Below the pieces are notes generated by a model. It saw only the letters and a program-made list of their open reading frames with translations, searched no databases and had not been told where the DNA came from. From Lucinisca nassula (taxonomy: Eukaryota > Mollusca > Bivalvia > Lucinida > Lucinidae): DNA of 64,000 bases. Each line of letters begins with the position of its first letter. The first letter of the stretch is position 1. The stretch lies in contig OY757023.1 in the NCBI GenBank assembly GCA_963580285.1, positions 90,173,108 through 90,237,107 of the forward strand, read 5' to 3'. Positions 1 through 10,102 of this stretch are shown piece after piece. Made by a program: the position numbers and the translations under genes.

Positions 1-167
1 TGGTTTCTCAAGGTAGGTTATTGTGCAGTATATAGTAATAGACAGGAAGCACCCGATATCAGATAATAACCTTTACAGCGGCTCAGTTTCACTGAGACAT
101 TGCATTATATGCACTTACCGTGTATGCATAATGGCACAGTTAATGGTACAAGTTGAGTACAGTAATG

Positions 168-395
168 ATCCTAAGTATTGGGACAGATAGGCTTTAGCAA
201 ACAGTGCAGACCCAGATCAGACTGCTCCCTAAGGAGCAGTCTGATCAGGGTCTACACTGTTTGCCATTTGATATGCACCTTTTGGATTCCTTGCAGGATC
301 ATGTAAAAATTGGTTGAAATTTTAGGAGAATTACAGCAAGTTTCTCAAGGTGTCTGAATTTTTCAGATTTTTACATTAATATATGTATGGTTACC
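168..395. mobile_element. MITE family C, copy 1
   Basis: Short non-autonomous element. It starts with a GATCCTAAGTATTGGGACAG-type end and holds a foldback at about 201-263 (GCAAACAGTG ... CACTGTTTGC) whose inner arms read CTGCTCC/GGAGCAG. It continues through a TTTTAGGAGAATTACAGCAAG segment shared with copies at 4250, 18470, 31334 and 62440. The outer palindrome is the one also used by families A and B. No coding capacity. Confidence 0.6.
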
Positions 396-457
396 AGTTG
401 CTTACCAAAGAGTGATTTGAATTTTCAAGGAGGAGAAATATTGCTTCAAAATAATTT

Positions 458-570
458 TACAGTAAAATTCCTACAATAAGACCACCTTTGGGACTGTTCA
501 AGTGGTCTTTAAGACCATTTTTGAACATTCAAAGACCACTTTCAACACTCCCAAAGGTGGTGTCTTTCTA
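458..570. mobile_element. Foldback MITE family G, fragment
   Basis: Starts with TACAGTAAAATTCC, then a degenerate palindrome at 481-561 built on ACCACCTTTGGGACTG and its complement. Better preserved copies are at 7119-7215 and 62758-62950. The arms here have diverged and the distal part of the element is missing. Confidence 0.55.
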
Positions 571-585
571 GAAGATACTGACTGC

Positions 586-816
586 ATAACCCATTTATTA
601 CCGGAAACCCCAAAACGGGTACCCTGGCAAACAGTGCCGGCCCATATCAGATGCCACAGAACGTGGCGTCTGATCAGGGCCTACACTGTTTGCAGAATTT
701 TCAGCCAATTTCCAAATAGTTTTTGAAGAAAAAACAACCTCACACCCCTAAATATTGAAATGGACACCTGCTATATATAAGAAGGAAGATTCCATTTGGT
801 ACAAAAAAAGGGTTAA
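586..816. mobile_element. MITE family B, copy 1
   Basis: Foldback MITE with ends TAACCC...GGGTTAA. The right end keeps the TTAA at 813-816; the left has decayed to ATAA. It carries GAAACCCCAAAACGGGTACC, the shared palindrome with inner arms GCCAC.../GTGGC, then a GGAAGATTCCATTTGGTAC terminal block. TTAA target and CCC/GGG ends fit a piggyBac-mobilised MITE (inference). Confidence 0.65.
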
Positions 817-885
817 ACACACCAAAGAAATAACCAAAATCTTTCAAAATTTGCTTTTTAAAGGACAATTATTAGCATTAATTTC

Positions 886-1184
886 AAGCCCCCGCCCATA
901 GGGGCTTGAAGAAATATATGGGCTGCATGATGCTTCCATGCAGAGCTGAATCCGGCCCGCACACTAGTACTGGTAAACTGCTTAGAGGATCTAAGCCTGT
1001 CCAGGAACCACGGTGCAAGGCGGACCGTCCACGCTAATAAACCCTATTGGTTCCATTGGGCGATAGGGCTTGAGATGTCATTTCATCTCAATGTCGGGTA
1101 AAAGTCCCACAAAATTTGAAGTAACGTCTCCAAAATGACCTTTACAGTGTTGACGGGGACGTTAAACCTCAAATCAAACAAAAG
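886..1184 (+). mobile_element. SINE family S2, copy a
   Basis: About 300-bp SINE-like element in the orientation GCCCC...GGGGCTTGAAGAAATA to an A-rich TCAAATCAAACAAA tail. A central block (TACTGGTAAACTGCTTAG ... CTAAGCCTGTCCAGG) and the 3' tail (GTGTTGACGGGGACGTTAAAC) are shared with family S1. A copy at 18547-18845 has a clear target duplication, which supports retroposition. Confidence 0.7.
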
Positions 1185-1202
1185 CATTAATTTCAGGTCG
1201 TC

Positions 1203-1415
1203 TTAACCCTTGACCTGCTGAATATTTATATATGCCACACCCATCACTGCTTATCAACCAATCAGATTTCTTGCTACAAATCATTGCAACAAATTCATAA
1301 ACTGAATGACAAACAATGAAGATCCTGATCAGATGGCTTCTTCAGAAGCCATCTGATCTGGATCTACATTGTTTGAAAGATAAGACATATCCGGGCTCAG
1401 CAGGACAAGGGTTAA
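1203..1415. mobile_element. MITE family A, copy 1 (TTAA-flanked)
   Basis: TTAA at 1203-1206 and 1412-1415 bounds a ~205-bp element with inverted ends CCCTTGACCTGCTGA / CAGCAGGACAAGGG. Inside is a ~60-bp foldback (about 1318-1375) with inner arms TGGCTTCTTCAGAAGCCA. piggyBac-type by TTAA duplication and CCC/GGG ends; no transposase inside. Confidence 0.75.
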
Positions 1416-1604
1416 TAGCAGAATTTTCACTGTATATCTGGAGAAAAATTGCTCTGGGTGACTTATTCTAAGTAAATTCTTTCTTTTAAGGGTAGACACC
1501 TTTTTCTATGGTTTTGTTCTTGTTTGATTTTGAGCATAATGGCCCAGTTAATACTATTTACCACGGTAGGTCATATCAACATCGTCAGTTTAACTAACCA
1601 CATA

Positions 1605-1925
1605 GCCGGCCTCGGTAGCTCAGTCAATTGCGCATCTGACTGGTGATCAGTAGGACCTGCCTGGGTCGGCATCATTCTTTCGTGGCGATTGATCATGAAA
1701 TCTTTTCTACCTGCCTGGGTCGGCATCATTCTTTCGTGGCGATTGATCATGAAATCTTTTCTACGGTCATTCTCTCCCTTCCAGGGCAGTTGTCAGTTTC
1801 TGAGCACTGTACTGGTTAACCGCTTACATATAACCCTGCCCAGGAAAAGTGTGGATAAGTAAACTGCTGGCTCAAATATGACCTATAATAGTGTTGACTG
1901 GGCAGTTAAACTCCAATAAACAAAC
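1605..1925 (+). mobile_element. tRNA-derived SINE family S1, copy a
   Basis: Begins CTCGGTAGCTCAGTC (A-box-like tRNA head). The body includes GATTGATCATGAAATC and GGGCAGTTGTCAGTTTCTG and it ends GTGTTGACTGGGCAGTTAAA with a CAAA-rich tail. The segment from CCTGCCTGGGTCGGC to TTTTCTAC is duplicated in tandem (about 1659-1762), and the B box is damaged by this. Compare the cleaner copy at 6056. Confidence 0.7.
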
Positions 1926-1979
1926 AAACAAATTAACTAACCACACATTATAATTTTAAACCAGTACAATGTGTAATTT

Positions 1980-2147
1980 TTTGCCAGAAACTGCCCTTCT
2001 GAAAGTAGCGGAAGGGAGAGCTAGAATGATGGTAGAAAAGATTTCATGATCTATCTCCCTGAAAGAATGTTGCTGACCCGGCAGGTATTGAACCTGCGAC
2101 TTTCTGATCACCAGTTAGACCAACATCCGACTGAGCTGTCAGGTCTC
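1980..2147 (-). mobile_element. SINE S1, 3'-truncated copy (minus strand)
   Basis: Reverse complement of the S1 head and body. The B-box region reads TATTGAACCTGCGAC on the + strand (complement of a GGTTCAATACC-type box) and the A-box side reads GACTGAGCTGTCAGG. The 3' half is missing. It is not a functional tRNA: no acceptor stem and no CCA-side pairing. Confidence 0.6.
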
Positions 2148-2282
2148 ATCATCTGAGACATTTCCCTATGCTATTAGGAACATGCAGCCACAGCCTTTAA
2201 GCAGTCAGTTTTGGAGTTGTCCCTGCATGACTGCATGCTTAATTCTGGTATGTGAACAGAATCTAAAGCATCTTTCTTAATG

Positions 2283-2711
2283 GGTCTCCATATATAGCCT
2301 AATGGGTAAGAGCCCTGACACTTAATCATTAGTTTTCTGTACCTCTGTGGTTCGAGCCTTGCTTGAATCACAAGTGAGATGCTAAATTCTACAAAGAAAG
2401 GTCAGGTATTTCTTCTTTGGGTGCTCCACTTCAGTTATCTCCCATCTCTGATTAACCCTTATCTTGCTGTTCACGACAACCCCTGTCTTTGCAAACAGTG
2501 TAGATCCAGATCAGATGGCTTCTGAAGAAGCCATCTGATCAGGATCTGCACTGTTTGACATTCAGTTTTTGAATATGTGGGAATAAATTACTTAAAATAA
2601 TCTGATTGGATCAAAGTCAGAAATGGGTGTGGCTTAATTGAATATTCAGCAAGAGAAGGGTTAATGATCTGCACAAAGTAAGAGGAGTAACCTTGAAAGG
2701 GCCATTTTGTT
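2283..2711 (+). mobile_element. tRNA-like SINE family S3, copy a, split by a MITE
   Basis: Head with TAGCCTAATGGGTAAGAG and GTGGTTCGAGCC (B-box-like), a body ending near 2451, then interruption by MITE A copy 2 (2452-2664), then the 3' end ATCTGCACAAAGTAAG ... CCTTGAAAGGGCC. A related uninterrupted copy is at 17195-17410 with the same CTTGAAAGGGCC end. Confidence 0.5.
2452..2664. mobile_element. MITE family A, copy 2 (TTAA-flanked)
   Basis: TTAA at 2452-2455 and 2661-2664; ends CCCTTATCTTGCTG / CAGCAAGAGAAGGG; central foldback at about 2492-2560 with arms TGGCTTCTGAAGAAGCCA. It lies inside SINE S3 copy a, so it is younger than that SINE. Confidence 0.75.
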
Positions 2712-3126
2712 TGTTTGTGTTGAGGTTTTACATCCCCGTCAACACTATATGAGCCCTCCAAGCGAATTTGTGTCTTTGAGCATTCCGTCATGACAAATTT
2801 TAACTGTGCATGCCCAGCCATTCAGAGGGGCCAGGGATATGGCTTTCTGTCTGAAGGTTCCTCTTGATTCACTGCTTGTATGAGCGAGCAGGGAAGGTTC
2901 TGGCGAGACTGCGCGGATGTGCAGGCTCGCCTGAACCTTCGCTGCTTGCATAGGCGATAAGTACCAAAATCGCTTGACGGGGTCCGTATGTCATTTCAGA
3001 CATATTGTTTCCGATTTTGTGGAACTTTTACCCAACATTGAGATGTAATGACATTTTAAGCCCTACCGCCCAAAGAACCTGACATTTTAAGCCCTACCGC
3101 CCAAAGAACCGCTAGGGTAGTAGGGT
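2705..3126 (-). mobile_element. SINE S2, copy g, interrupted and truncated
   Basis: Minus-strand S2: tail TTTGTTTGTTTGTG then AGGTTTTACATCCCCGTC, interrupted by element H (2751-2995), resuming with TCATTTCAGACATATTG and GACATTGAG. A 34-bp segment (GACATTTTAAGCCCTACCGC...) is tandemly duplicated near 3050-3110, and the element is cut by MITE B copy 2 at 3127. Confidence 0.55.
2751..2995. mobile_element. Small TIR element family H, copy 1
   Basis: About 245 bp, ends GCCCTCCAAGCGAATTTG and its imperfect inverse AAATCGCTTGACGGGGTCC, inserted in SINE S2g. It contains a second inverted pair around GAACCTTCGCTGC. A matching copy is at 15765-15974 in the opposite orientation, where the terminal repeats are clearer. 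Confidence 0.6.
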
Positions 3127-3357
3127 TTAACCCATTTTGTACCAGAAACCCCAAAACGAGTTCCCTGGCGAACAGTGAAGGCCCAGATCAGACGCCGCAG
3201 AACGTGGCGTCTGATCAGGCCTACACTATTTGCAAAAAAAAAATCAGATATTTTCCGAATAATTAATAAAATTTTCAGAACCTGTCACCCCTTTATTTTG
3301 AAATGAGCTCCTGCTATATATAAGGTGGAAGATTCCATTTGGTACAAAAAGGGTTAA
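3127..3357. mobile_element. MITE family B, copy 2 (TTAA-flanked)
   Basis: TTAA at 3127-3130 and 3354-3357. Ends CCCATTTTGTACCAGAAAC / TTTGGTACAAAAAGGG, shared palindrome at about 3165-3235 with inner arms ACGCCGCAGAACGTGGCGT. Inserted at the truncated end of SINE S2g. Confidence 0.75.
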
Positions 3358-3391
3358 GGAGCGACAGTCACACCGCTTTTCAGGCATATAC

Positions 3392-3745
3392 TTTAAGAAT
3401 CTTACATGGGTGTGAGGGGTGGATGGAAAAATCCGTCCCGAGGGTCAATGTCCGGCATCACGAGGCTTGCCGAGTGATGCCGGACAATGATCCCGAGGGA
3501 CAGAGTTTTCTATCCACCCCTCACACCCATATAGGATTCTTTTTCTTGCATACCTTCCATTTCTATTGTGAATTTTAAATGCTGCTGTCACTTCGGTTAC
3601 CGACGTCCGCCATTTTGTGATGACATGAAAGGAATGTTTAGTGATGTCACGCATGACAACACCGCGCATGAGGTTGTAATCAACCAGTGCATTTATCAAA
3701 CATGCGATTATATTCGATTTGGGGTCGGAACACCAGGGTCAGAAC
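3392..3745. mobile_element. Long-palindrome element family F, copy 1
   Basis: A foldback spans about 3397-3535: AGAATCTTACATGGGTGTG and its complement enclose GTCCCGAGGGTCA...TGATCCCGAGGGAC and a CCGGCATCAC/GTGATGCCGG core. It is followed by a ~200-bp tail (TTCTTGCATACCTTCCATTT, CACTTCGGTTACC) that recurs after the palindrome at 20228. No coding capacity; short open frames across it are by-products of the palindrome. Confidence 0.55.
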
Positions 3746-3952
3746 ATAAATTTCTATCTCAGGGTAAAATCGCGGATTTCCTTGTCTGGTGTGCAAGAAA
3801 TTCTAAGCCGTTTACCATTACTCGAGTTTGGTTGGTTACAGCTGTGCACAGAAGCACCATGCAGTCCAATCTATTTTCCGAAACCCCGATGGGTGGGGTA
3901 CTTGAAAGAGCTGTAAAACCAAAAAACAAAGCAAACAATTTAAAAAAGGGCC

Positions 3953-4161
3953 TTAACCCTTATCTTGCTGAATAGTCATTTATGCCACACCCATTTCTGT
4001 CTATCAACCAATCTAATTACTTGATGTAATTTATTGCTACAAATTCATAAACTAAATACCAGTGTAGATCCTGATCAGATGGCTTCTTCAGAAGCCATCT
4101 GATCTGGATCTACACTGTTTGCAAAGATAGGGATTGTTGTGAACAGCATGATAAGGGTTAA
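3953..4161. mobile_element. MITE family A, copy 3 (TTAA-flanked)
   Basis: TTAA at 3953-3956 and 4158-4161. Foldback at 4061-4117 (AGTGTAGATC ... GATCTACACT) with one central mismatch. Ends CCCTTATCTTGCTGA / CAGCATGATAAGGG. Confidence 0.75.
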
Positions 4162-4249
4162 AACCAAAAACAAAGCAAAAACAAAAAAAACATAACTTTT
4201 TTTTCTGCCATTGTATACCCTTTTGTAAACGCTATGGCTTGACATTATA

Positions 4250-4440
4250 CTGATCCTAAGTATTTGGGACAGATAGGCCTAAGCAAACAGTGTAGACCCT
4301 GATCAGATGGCTCCTTCTGTTCGCCATTCCATCTGCAACTTTTGGACTCCTTGCTGGATCTCGGCACAAATTTGTTAAAACTTTAGGACAATTAAAGCAA
4401 GTCCTTAAGGTGTCCATATTTTTAAGATTTTTACGATATG
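4250..4440. mobile_element. MITE family C, copy 2, palindrome half lost
   Basis: Same ends as copy 1 (GATCCTAAGTATTTGGGACAG; TTAAGGTGTCCATATTTTTA), but the second arm of the palindrome is deleted, leaving GCAAACAGTGTAGACCCTG without its partner. Confidence 0.5.
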
Positions 4441-4527
4441 TACATGCGTTAACGTAGCTGCAGTTAAGGGGGAATAACAAGGACAAATAGGGGATATAAT
4501 CTTTCATATTTCTTGTTAGAAACATAT

Positions 4528-4588
4528 GTTGTGGGAACTTGTTAGAATCGCCTCATTGAGGCGATTCTAACAAGTACTCACAACATTA
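4528..4588. repeat. Family D hairpin, isolated
   Basis: GTTGTGGGAACTTGTTAGAA followed by TCGCCTCATTGAGGCGA and TTCTAACAAGTACTCACAAC forms a near-perfect hairpin, the core seen in the full-length family D MITEs at 50352 and 59266. Flanks are diverged. Confidence 0.5.
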
Positions 4589-4786
4589 TGTTTAAATGGA
4601 GAAATAAGAAGAATTAACACTTTATGTTTATATTCCCGCCACCCTGCCTTCTCTGCTACAATGCATTTCAACATTTTGAAGGCCTTTTGATAGACAGCCT
4701 AATTATCTATGTTTCTATTTAATTACCCTGCCTGCTAATTAGAAAATCACCTGTGTGAAGTTGCATTTCATTGTGAAGTGAAATAA

Positions 4787-4915
4787 TCCTAAGTATTGGG
4801 ACAGTAGACCTAGAGCAAACAGTGCAGACCCAGATCAGACTGCTCCTGAAGGAGCAGTCTGATCAGGGTCTACACTGTTTGCCATTCTGTCTGCACTTTT
4901 TGGACTCATTGCTGG
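4787..4915. mobile_element. MITE family C, copy 3 (partial)
   Basis: Starts ATCCTAAGTATTGGGACAG; palindrome at about 4817-4884 with inner arms CTGCTCCTGAAGGAGCAG and the one-base central mismatch. It is truncated after GACTCATTGCTGGGTC, where a rearranged family A copy begins. Confidence 0.55.
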
Positions 4916-5090
4916 GTCATTATTACTTGATATAATGTATTTGTTCAGTTCATAAATTGCAGTGTAGATCCTGATCAGATGGCTTCTTTAGAATCTTTGC
5001 AAACAGTGTGGATCCAGCCAATCAGAGATGAACTGGAGCCACACTGTTTGCAAAGGTAGGGGTTGTCGTGAATAGCAGGATAAGGGTTAA
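4916..5090. mobile_element. MITE family A, rearranged copy
   Basis: Right half of family A (TAATGTATTTGTTCAG ... AGCAGGATAAGGG, TTAA 5087-5090). The foldback is scrambled: the first arm GTGTAGATCCTGATCAG is followed by a second, different palindrome (GCAAACAGTGTGGATCCAG ... CACTGTTTGC). The left terminus is missing. Confidence 0.5.
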
Positions 5091-6028
5091 CACATTGCAT
5101 GCGGGAAACCCCAAAAGGGGTACTTTCATCATCAACAGATTTTTTATTAACGTTCAGGTACAGGGGCAACATCCACATAAGTGGGCCCCCTTCCAGGCAG
5201 CTGGCTTGCTGCACGCATGGCAGATCTTACACCAGATCTCCAGGCTTGTCTATCATGAGGATCGATAGTAGAGAGCTTCCATTCTCTGCAATCTCTTTCT
5301 GTCAGCTGCTTCCAGGTCATCTTGGGCCTTCCAGGCCCCCGCTTTCCACCTACCTGTATGTCACAGGCAGTCTTGACTGCACCGTTAGAGCGTTTCACAT
5401 GTCCATACCAGCAGAGCCTTCTGCCTTGCAGGATGAGGTCCAGGTCCTCAATGCCAAGACGCTCAAGTAACTCACTGGACCTGATGGTAATAGTGTCCTG
5501 TGGCTTGACATTGCAGATCTGTCTGATCATTGCCCTGTCATTTCGCTGTAGACGTTGGAGGTTTGGCTTTGTCAATGGCCATGTCTCACTGGCATGGAGC
5601 ATCGCGTTCCGTACACAAGAACTATACACACGGCCAAGTGTCTTGAACGAAAGGTGGCAGGAAGAGAGAACTGGTAGCAACTCCTTGAATTTCTTCCAGG
5701 CTGTTTTCACGCGTGATGTGGTTGAAAGGTCGCAACCACCCGCTGCTGAGAGCATATCACCTAGGTAGCAAAAGGAAGCTACAACCTCCAGCTTGTCGGA
5801 TCCGACTTGGACTTCCCTCTGTGGTCTGCCATCTAAGGGTTCTTTTGGCAAACAGCATAGACCCAGATCAGATGCTGCAGAATCTCATCAGGGTCTGCAC
5901 TGTTTGCTTACAGGATTTTCTGTCGAAATTGGAATAAAAATGAAAAATTAGACTGGACACCCCTTTATGACAAATGGGCTTGTCCAACATTTATCAATGG
6001 AAGAATTTACTAGTATACAGTGGGTTAA
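5087..6028. mobile_element. Family B-related MITE (B') carrying a LINE insertion
   Basis: TTAA at 5087-5090 and 6025-6028. The left part GGGAAACCCCAAAAGGGGTAC stops at about 5123 and resumes at about 5837 with TTCTTTTGGCAAACAGCATAG, the palindrome half, and GACACCCCTTTATGAC. The gap is a truncated LINE on the minus strand, so the MITE was already present when the LINE inserted. Confidence 0.55.
5124..5837 (-). pseudogene. 5'-truncated non-LTR retrotransposon, reverse transcriptase C-terminal part (RTE-like)
   Basis: An open frame on the minus strand (stop near 5147) encodes about 230 residues matching the region after the catalytic palm of LINE reverse transcriptases: FCYLGD near the start, then SETWPLTKPNLQRLQRND, LELLERLGIEDL-type spacing, RLCWYGHVKRSNG and GPGRPKMTWKQLTERDC close to the C-terminus. 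YxDD and the endonuclease are absent: this is a 5'-truncated, dead copy. The first ~5 codons of the open frame read through MITE sequence, so the methionine there is not genuine. The 3' end is short and finishes in GTTGATGATGAAAG; a short 3'UTR with TGA-type repeats is a known feature of the RTE clade, hence the tentative assignment. It shows no frameshift in the retained part. Confidence 0.75.
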
Positions 6029-6055
6029 TTTTGGGTTAGTAAAACGTGACAACTT

Positions 6056-6355
6056 AAGCTGGCCTTGGTAGCTCAGTCGGATGCGTGCCTGACTGGTGAT
6101 CAGCAGGACACGGGTTCGATACCTGCCGGGGTCGGCAACATTCTTTCATGGAGATTGATCATCAAATCTTTTCTACTGTCATTCTCTCCCTTCCGCTGAT
6201 TCAAGAAGGGCAGTTGTCAGTTTCTGGAAAAAGAATGTGCACTGAACTGGTTAACCACTTACGTATAAGCCTGCCCAGGAAAAGTGTGAATAGGTAAACT
6301 GACCGGCTCAGAAATGGACAAAATAGTGTTGACTGGGCCGTTAAACTCCAATACA
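6056..6355 (+). mobile_element. tRNA-derived SINE family S1, copy b (best preserved)
   Basis: A box in TGGTAGCTCAGTCGG and B box in GGTTCGATACC at the expected ~35-bp spacing give a tRNA-like Pol III head. The body holds GGAGATTGATCATC, a polypyrimidine CATTCTCTCCCTTCC, GGGCAGTTGTCAGTTTCTG, CTGGTTAACCACTTACG and CCTGCCCAGGAAAAGTGTG; the tail is GTGTTGACTGGGCCGTTAAAC. A family S2 copy starts directly at its 3' end. Confidence 0.8.
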
Positions 6356-6656
6356 AAGGCCCCCGCCCATCGGGGCTTAAAGAAATATATGGGCTGCATG
6401 ATGCTTCCACCCAGAGCTGAATCTGACCCACACACAAGTACTGGTAAACGGCTTAGAGGATCTAAAGCGGTGTGAGTGTCGGACCGTCCATGCTTATAAA
6501 CCCTATTGGCTTCATTGGGCGACAGGGCTTGAGATGTCATTTCAGCTCAATGTCGGGTAAAAGTCCCACAAAATTGGAAGCAACGTCTCCAAAATGACCT
6601 TTACAGTTTTGACAGGGAGGTTAAACCTCAAATCAAACCAAATCAATCAAAAACAA
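6356..6656 (+). mobile_element. SINE family S2, copy b
   Basis: Starts GGCCCCCGCCCATCGGGGC, has the shared middle (TACTGGTAAACGGCTTAG) and ends GGGAGGTTAAACCTC with a CAAAYCAAA-rich tail of about 40 bp. It sits immediately downstream of an S1 copy in the same orientation, either a retroposition into the S1 tail or a dimer. Confidence 0.75.
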
Positions 6657-6892
6657 ACAAACGTAACAACTTGACTCAACAATCTAGAGAGACAAATCTA
6701 AACTTGAGCACTTTAGAGTAATTGTGCATGTATGCATGTAAATATGATAATTGATGAGCTTCATAATTATGGTGGCATGGTGAAGATATGATAAATTTAT
6801 CCATGTTTTGTGATCATCTTGACAATCTTCTGATAATCATTCCAGAGCAAATTTGATTATTATGAGCCGGGGCACGATAAAACCTCATTACC

Positions 6893-7104
6893 TTAACCCT
6901 TGTCCTGCTGAATATGCATATATGCCACACCCACTACCGATTATCAACCAATTAGATTACTTGATGCATTTATTACAACAAATTCACAACCTGAATGACA
7001 AACAATGTAGATCCTGATCAGATGGCTTCTTCAGAAGCCATCTGATCTGGATCTACATTGTTTCAAAGAAAAGGCATATCCTGGCTCAGCAGAACAAGGG
7101 TTAA
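6893..7104. mobile_element. MITE family A, copy 5 (TTAA-flanked)
   Basis: TTAA at 6893-6896 and 7101-7104; ends CCCTTGTCCTGCTGA / CTCAGCAGAACAAGGG; foldback at about 7004-7064 with arms TGGCTTCTTCAGAAGCCA. Confidence 0.75.
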
Positions 7105-7794
7105 CATACCTGATGAAAATACAGTAATATTCCTATATTAAGACCACCTTTGGGACTGTTCAAAAGTGGTCTTAAAGACCACTTTTGGACAGTCCCAAAG
7201 GTGGTCCCTGACCAGAGGTCATTGTAGGCAGAAAATACAAAGAAAATTTAAGTGTACCCTTCAAAATAAGCTTTTTCATCGGAGTCTAACTGTTGGTTTT
7301 CTTTTGCTCCAGCATTTCAGTGGTTTCTTGCTGTCGAGTCCTCACCGTTGTCTCACCTCTGTGGTTCTTTGATTTCTGTGTTCACGGAGATGTTGCACTG
7401 ATGAGTTAGGAGGCCTTCATGCGGACTGAACAAATTATTTGTCTAATTCGCGACGGAAGTAAGGGCGAGGATTGTGGCCACGTAAAATCGATTTAAGCCC
7501 CCCAGTGGAAATCTTCCACTGACCGTTCCAAGGCGGCTCTTCCGTGGCGATTTATTTATGTTATTGTTTGTTACTTACTGTGTGTATCACTTGTGTCTTT
7601 TAATTTTGGATGGCCATATGGCCATTTTGTGGGAAAGTAACTGTCCATATGGCCTTCCTTTGTTTAGGTTTCCATTATGGTCTGGTCGCTTAATGTTTGT
7701 ATTTCTTTCCCTTTGGTGTCTTTTATGGATGGAGTAAGTTAATTGTATCAATTCCTGATCTTTGTTTTACTTCTACTTTTTATAGCAGAATTAG

Positions 7795-10102
7795 CAGGGC
7801 GTCAAGTTACCTATATTTACCTATATTTTCCTATATTTCAGGCCATTACCTATAATAACCTATAAAATCCTATATTTTACCAAAATACCTATAAATACCT
7901 ATAATTTGGAATTTTGGGTAAGCAAGGATACAAAGTTTCTAAAAAAATCTCTGACAGTAGATGTTTTCTATAATATTTGAGCTTAATAAGCTGTTTCTTT
8001 TTAGGAATTTGTATTCCTTTTTGGTGTAGTGACCCAGTCCAGCCCAGCTTTTGGAAAGCTTTAGCTGGTGGAAATTCTGCTATTTCTCTTAAATTTGAAA
8101 TGTTCCATTTTGATATTGTTTTTTTCTATTGTTTCTTTATGAATATTAAACAAGTTTTGCCGTTTTTTAGCAGGCGAGCTATTGCGATCTGTCACCGTCC
8201 GCGGTCCTTTAAATGACATCGCCTAAAACCCCTGAATAGATTTTGACCAAACTTGACATAAATCATATTTGGGTGGTCTTCTCTCAAAGTTGTTCAACAA
8301 ATTTCAGTCCATGCTGAATACTCACAGGCCCGTTTGAAATTAAGTTACAGTATTTCTGCAGAAATATTGTCTGTGACAGGATTCTGACATGAAACCTGTA
8401 TGATAAATTTTCAAAAAGAATTTCCACAAAGAATTTTCACTTAAATTTTGTCTTCGAGATGGAATTCAGGTGGGAATCAGTGTGGAAAAGCTTGTGAAAT
8501 ATTTAAATTAGCAGGAAAATTGATGCAGGAATCCTGTAGAAAAAACAAGCCAGGATTCCTGTATAAATTACTGACAGGATTCCTTCATGGTTCCTGCAGG
8601 ATTCCTGAATGAATTATTGACAGGATTTCTGCCTGAGCTAGTGACAGTATTACTGTCTGTATATTCCTGCAGGATGCCTGCTAATTTAAATATTTGGTCC
8701 AGTTTCATTAACATAACACAGTCATCTTAAGATACACTGTAAAAATTTTGAGATTTTATCTATACACAATAAGGAAGGAATATACTTGTGATGGAAAAGA
8801 ACAAAAACCTTGCATGCTACTTACATGTAACTCTTGAATTTGAATCCTTGGATTTCCAAAGATTCATGGTGATCTAATAACTTCAGTCTGCAAACACATA
8901 CATAAATATGTGGGTCGGGTGCAATCTTTGCAGTTTGCAAACATAAAACTTTTGACACCCCACTAGTTAAGTATTTAAAACACTGTTAATCTGAAATACT
9001 AAAAGTAACTGACAGTGTCTTCCAAAATATCGTTGTAAATCCTTAGAACAGCTTTATACATGTAAAGTTGTAAAGCAACACACAAGCAACACATCATCCC
9101 TGACTGCTCCCGCCAAAATATTATGTTTCAGGAAGTGATTATGCTCTGTTTTCATGCCAGACTTTTAAACAGAAATTTGGTTAACATTTTCATGCAGAAT
9201 TTCTGTTAAGGTCTGGCCATTTATTTGCCTTGTGGAATCTGTAACCAAATTCCATGGACAGGAAAAAAAAGTTCCACCATGATTCCTGTTACTGTCAACA
9301 AAGACTCCATGTGGAATCATGTCTGAATTTTTTCGAGTGGTTGCCAAGGCAAACAAATAGGGGAAAATAAGAAAAAAACTTTAAAAATCTTCTTGTTTGA
9401 AACAAGAATGCCCAGGTCTTTTATATTTGGTATGAAGCTTCATCTAGTGGGTCTCTACCAAGATTGTTCAAATTATAGCCCTAGGGCCAAAACTGGCACT
9501 GCCCCAGGGCCCACTGCTTTTATGTAGGCTTATATAGGGAAAACCTGAAACCAGAAGGCTCAGGTCTTTGATATTTGATATGATGCTTTGTATAGTGGAC
9601 CTTGATTGTGCAAATTATAGCCCTGGGGCCAAAAATGGGCCCTCCACGGGGCCTACTTCTTACACTATGGATCATGTGAGCAATCTAGGGCCATCAAAGC
9701 CCTCTTGTTTAATGGGAAGAATGTCTCATTTTTGATTCTGCCTGAATTGTCAGATAGACAACAGTTGGATTTTGTTACCTCTTGTTCCAAGAAATAGATA
9801 CGGTGGTTATCAAATGATATTTAAGTAGATCACTCAGTTCTGTATTAAACATACATTGAGGGCATTCATTAGAATCATCTACTAAGGACTGATTTTTATG
9901 GAGATTTATTAAAGATTTCCTTAATTATAACCAGCTGACCACCTTATCTATTTCTATATGTTGTATTATTAATAAAAGAGAAGAGCTGGTTTGTTTTTCT
10001 TCAGTGTAGGCAACCTATAATATCCTATATTTCTGGTCACTAGATACCTATATTTCTGGACCTAACCTATATTTTTGACTCCAAATATCACTTGACGCCC
10101 TG
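7795..10102. mobile_element. TIR DNA transposon derivative, non-autonomous
   Basis: CAGGGCGTCAAGT at 7795-7807 is the exact inverse of ACTTGACGCCCTG at 10090-10102, and AATTAG flanks both sides (7789-7794 and 10103-10108). Subterminal CCTATATTT-type repeats occur at both ends (7810-7910; 10010-10080). A CAGGG terminus recalls hAT elements, but the 6-bp duplication is not the usual 8 bp, so the superfamily is open. No transposase is readable. It holds a nested Helentron-like element (8168-9707) and a cluster of CAGGATTCCTG-like repeats at 8370-8690. Confidence 0.6.
8168..9707 (+). mobile_element. Helentron-like (HINE) element of the AGCTCACC family, decayed
   Basis: Begins near GCGAGCTATTGCGATCTG, includes the family segment GATTTTGACCAAACTTGACA and two ~150-bp modules (CAGGTCTTTTATATTTGGTA, TCTACCAAGATTGTTC at 9410-9640). 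It ends with a short hairpin AGGGC...GCCCT at 9687-9703 followed by CTTG/T. Same 3' design as the element end at 53693. Intervening 8340-9400 may be an insertion and shows no gene. Confidence 0.5.

Noticed and set aside
3568..3975. 135-codon open frame with a hypothetical product
   Set aside because: It spans the tail of palindromic element F, unique sequence and a SINE S2 fragment; no domain and no conservation expected.
6056..6130. tRNA gene from A and B boxes (also at 1605, 43256, 57209)
   Set aside because: No cloverleaf can be completed; each continues into a conserved SINE body and tail, and several copies are dispersed.
7375..7790. Possible exon or conserved RNA around CGATTTAAGCCCCCCAGTGG
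   Set aside because: No open frame, splice sites or fold that I could support; it may be part of an unrecognised repeat.
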